Part shown: in pieces, positions 62,241 to 64,000 of the stretch
Layout of the letters: the number at the start of each line of letters is the position of its first letter
Position numbering within the stretch: position 1 is the stretch's first letter
Origin: Streptomyces sp. Edi2
GTDB taxonomy: Bacteria; Actinomycetota; Actinomycetes; Streptomycetales; Streptomycetaceae
Length of the DNA: 64,000 nt
Reading direction: 5' to 3'
Assembly (NCBI RefSeq): GCF_040253635.1
Contig: NZ_JBEJGX010000003.1
Coordinates: forward strand, 3,720,001-3,784,000
The notes under the pieces: generated by a model
Told to the model about the DNA's origin: nothing
The model's database searches: none
What the model saw: the letters and a program-made list of their open reading frames with translations, nothing else
Program-made: the position numbers and the translations under genes

Positions 62241-63026
62241 ATGCTGCTGCGGAACAAGACCGTCATCGTCTCGGGCGTGGGAGCCGGGCTCGGCCATCAG
62301 GTCGCGGCGGCCTGTGTACGGGACGGTGCCTCGGTGGTGCTGGGAGCCCGTACGGAGGCGAATCTCGCCAAATCGGCGGCACAGATCGACCCTTCGGGCG
62401 GCCGCACGGCCTGGCGGGCGACCGATATCGGCGACGAGGAGCAGTGCGAGGCGCTGGCCGCGCTGGCCGTGGAGCGGTTCGGCGGGATCGATGCGGTGGT
62501 CCATGTCGCGGCGCTGGACTCGCTCTTCGGAGGCCTGCGGGACGCCGACTTCGACTCCTGGCGCAGCGTCGTGGACGTCAATCTCTTCGGCACCCTGCGG
62601 ATGACCCGCGCCTGCCTGCCGTCCCTGGTGGCGCGCGGCGGCGGCTCGGTGGTGATGATCGGCACCCAGTCGTCGGTCGCCGCCCCCTCGCAGGTGCAGC
62701 AGGCGGCGTACGCGGCGTCCAAGGGCGGGCTGGTCTCGGCGATGTACTCGCTTGCGCGGGAGCTGGGGCCGGACCGGATACGGGTCAACACCGTGCAGCC
62801 CGGGTGGATGTGGGGCCCGCCGGTGGAGGCGTACGTCACGTTCCAGGCGCACGGTGAAGGCGTTCCGGAAGCGGAGGTGCTGGGCCGGCTGGCGGAGCGG
62901 ATGGCGCTGCCCGAGCTGGCGACGGACGCGGACGTGGCTGAGTGTGCGGTCTTCCTGGCCTCCGACCGGGCGCGTGCCATCACCGGCCAGTCGCTGCTGG
63001 TCAACGCGGGGGAGCTGATGCGGTAG
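62241..63026 (+). CDS. SDR oxidoreductase
   Basis: 261 residues. SGVGAGLGHQ (G12-x3-G16-x-G18) binds the cofactor, S144 sits in GTQSSVAAPS, and the pair Y157-x3-K161 is in YAASKGG; VNLFGTL is the N-box. LLVNAGELM ends the classical fold. Acts on a ketone or alcohol with NAD(P); substrate unknown. Confidence 0.9.
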   Translation: MLLRNKTVIVSGVGAGLGHQVAAACVRDGASVVLGARTEANLAKSAAQIDPSGGRTAWRATDIGDEEQCEALAALAVERFGGIDAVVHVAALDSLFGGLRDADFDSWRSVVDVNLFGTLRMTRACLPSLVARGGGSVVMIGTQSSVAAPSQVQQAAYAASKGGLVSAMYSLARELGPDRIRVNTVQPGWMWGPPVEAYVTFQAHGEGVPEAEVLGRLAERMALPELATDADVAECAVFLASDRARAITGQSLLVNAGELMR

Positions 63027-63114
63027 CGGCCCCGCCCCTCCGCGGGCCGCACCACCGGGCCCGCGCCCCGGCCGGTCCGTCTCCGGTACGGCCGGTCCGT
63101 CTGCGTACGGCCGG

Positions 63115-64000
63115 TCAGGCCCGCGGGTACCGGGCGAGCCACCCCGGCGACGAGCCGGCCGGGCCGTGCAGCGCGGGCCCCTGCGTCATCTCCATCGAGA
63201 AGTCGTCGGCCAGCTGCAGGATCGTCTCCCGGCCCTCCAGCTCGACCAGCCACACCGGCGGCAGCGCCGTCTCGCCGTGCAGGGTCCCCAGCAGGTTGCC
63301 GCAGATGGCGCCGGTGGAATCGCTGTCCCCGCTGTGGTTGACGGCGAGCAGCAGGCCGTGCCGGACGTCCTCGGCGACCAGTGCGCAGTACACGCCGATC
63401 GCCAGCGCCTCCTCGGCCGTCCAGCCCGCACCCAGCGACTCCACCCGGGCGGGTGTCGGCATGCCCTGCCGCACGGCGCCGAGCGCGCGCTTGAGAGCGT
63501 CGGTGGTCTCCTCGTGGCCCGGGCGGGTGGCCAGGTGCGCCAGCGCCTTCTGCACGGCGCCGTCGAGGTCTTCGCCGCGGGCCAGCGAATGGCTGATGAC
63601 CGCGAAGGCGCCGGCCGCCAGATAGCCGGTGGGGTGGCCGTGCGTCTGCGCCCCGCACTCGGCGGCGAGCTGGAAGACAAGCTGCGGCTCCCAGCCGACC
63701 AGCAGGCCGAACGGCGCGGAGCGCATCACCGCGCCGCAGCCCTTCGAGTCCGGGTTCTTGGGCGCTTCGAGGGTGCCCATCACCTCGTCACCGAGGCCGC
63801 TCAGGCAGGCCTGGCCGGGCGCCCTGCGGGAGTACAGCCACTCCTCGCGGGCGAGCCAGCCGTCGTCCTTCTTGCGCTCGTCCGGGCCCCAGTCGCGCTG
63901 GGTGGCGGCCCAGCGCAGATAGGCGCGGTGGACGTCGGTGGGCGGATGCCAGGCGCCGGTGTCGCGGCGCACCTGGGCCCGGATCAGCCCGTCCACGGTG
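63115..64000 (-). CDS. ADP-ribosylglycohydrolase (N-terminus beyond window)
   Basis: The visible 295 codons read RDTGAWHPPTDVHRAYLRWAATQRDWG, NPDSKGCGAVMRSAPFGLL, THGHPTGYLAAGAFAVI and the metal site NHSGDSDSTGAICGNLLGTLHG. These are the DraG/ADP-ribosyl hydrolase (PF03747) motifs with D-x-DxT binding two Mg2+. The first conserved block (GDALG) must lie past position 64000. It removes ADP-ribose from a protein or other ADP-ribosylated molecule. Partners unknown. Confidence 0.88.
   Translation of the reverse strand, partial: TVDGLIRAQVRRDTGAWHPPTDVHRAYLRWAATQRDWGPDERKKDDGWLAREEWLYSRRAPGQACLSGLGDEVMGTLEAPKNPDSKGCGAVMRSAPFGLLVGWEPQLVFQLAAECGAQTHGHPTGYLAAGAFAVISHSLARGEDLDGAVQKALAHLATRPGHEETTDALKRALGAVRQGMPTPARVESLGAGWTAEEALAIGVYCALVAEDVRHGLLLAVNHSGDSDSTGAICGNLLGTLHGETALPPVWLVELEGRETILQLADDFSMEMTQGPALHGPAGSSPGWLARYPRA

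Overview
The window is high-GC DNA with strong C/G bias at third codon positions, good Shine-Dalgarno sequences, many ATGA-coupled starts, an XRE(DUF5753)/DUF397 pair, a GPP34 gene, and a pSAM2-type integrative element in a tRNA gene. Together these point to a Streptomyces or very close relative. No sequence search was possible; family names rest on motifs read directly from the translations.

Layout. 1-11 kb: a TetR-controlled drug-exporter operon (the exporter runs off the left edge), a secreted M6-type metalloprotease, a FabR-like TetR regulator divergent from two small membrane proteins, a decayed TIGR02391-type gene, a class 3 lipase with IPT/TIG domains, a DUF4239 membrane protein, and an arsenic cluster (arsR-acr3-arsC, with arsI divergent). 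11-12 kb: gene remnants, then tRNA-Arg(CCT).

12.0-35.5 kb: a complete actinomycete integrative and conjugative element (AICE) in the tRNA-Arg(CCT) gene. A 43-bp identical core marks attL and attR, and near-identical 20-bp tandem 'GTGCCAGAT' pairs lie just inside both ends (probable integrase arm sites). Its left third is one overlapping leftward operon (SCO3933-type gene, traB/FtsK, small Spd-like membrane gene, small Cys protein, repSA, xis, int). A divergent GntR/KorSA-like repressor faces it across CCCGTAGTACGGG palindromes. The right two thirds are cargo: a DUF262/HNH protein resembling type IV restriction enzymes, an AT-richer unknown membrane protein, a three-gene restriction-like operon (PD-(D/E)xK nuclease-helicase, HsdS, HsdM, no HsdR), a primase-like gene with two paralogous small genes, an HTH regulator with no canonical start codon, an APH-type kinase, and an unknown two-gene pair. 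Three degenerate copies of the tRNA core at 22.9-23.3 kb suggest the element was built by successive insertions.

35.5-40.3 kb, just outside attR: a GYD protein, then the most novel locus. A TIR/NB-ARC (STAND) protein is divergent from a 204-residue protein that is essentially a free-standing copy of the TIR protein's C-terminal domain; this looks like a two-gene immune sensor system. Next is a secreted protein with about 19 five-residue AAPTT repeats.

40.3-64 kb: ordinary chromosomal genes. These are a PAS/GAF/SpoIIE phosphatase, RecQ, a histidine kinase with a lipoprotein partner, an SDR and cupin pair, a PEP mutase-like enzyme with a divergent ArsR-type regulator, an ATP-grasp pair, a GT39-like membrane protein, a D,D-carboxypeptidase with an exceptionally long low-complexity cytoplasmic region, GPP34, the XRE/DUF397 pair, an aminotransferase, an SDR, and a partial ADP-ribosylglycohydrolase.
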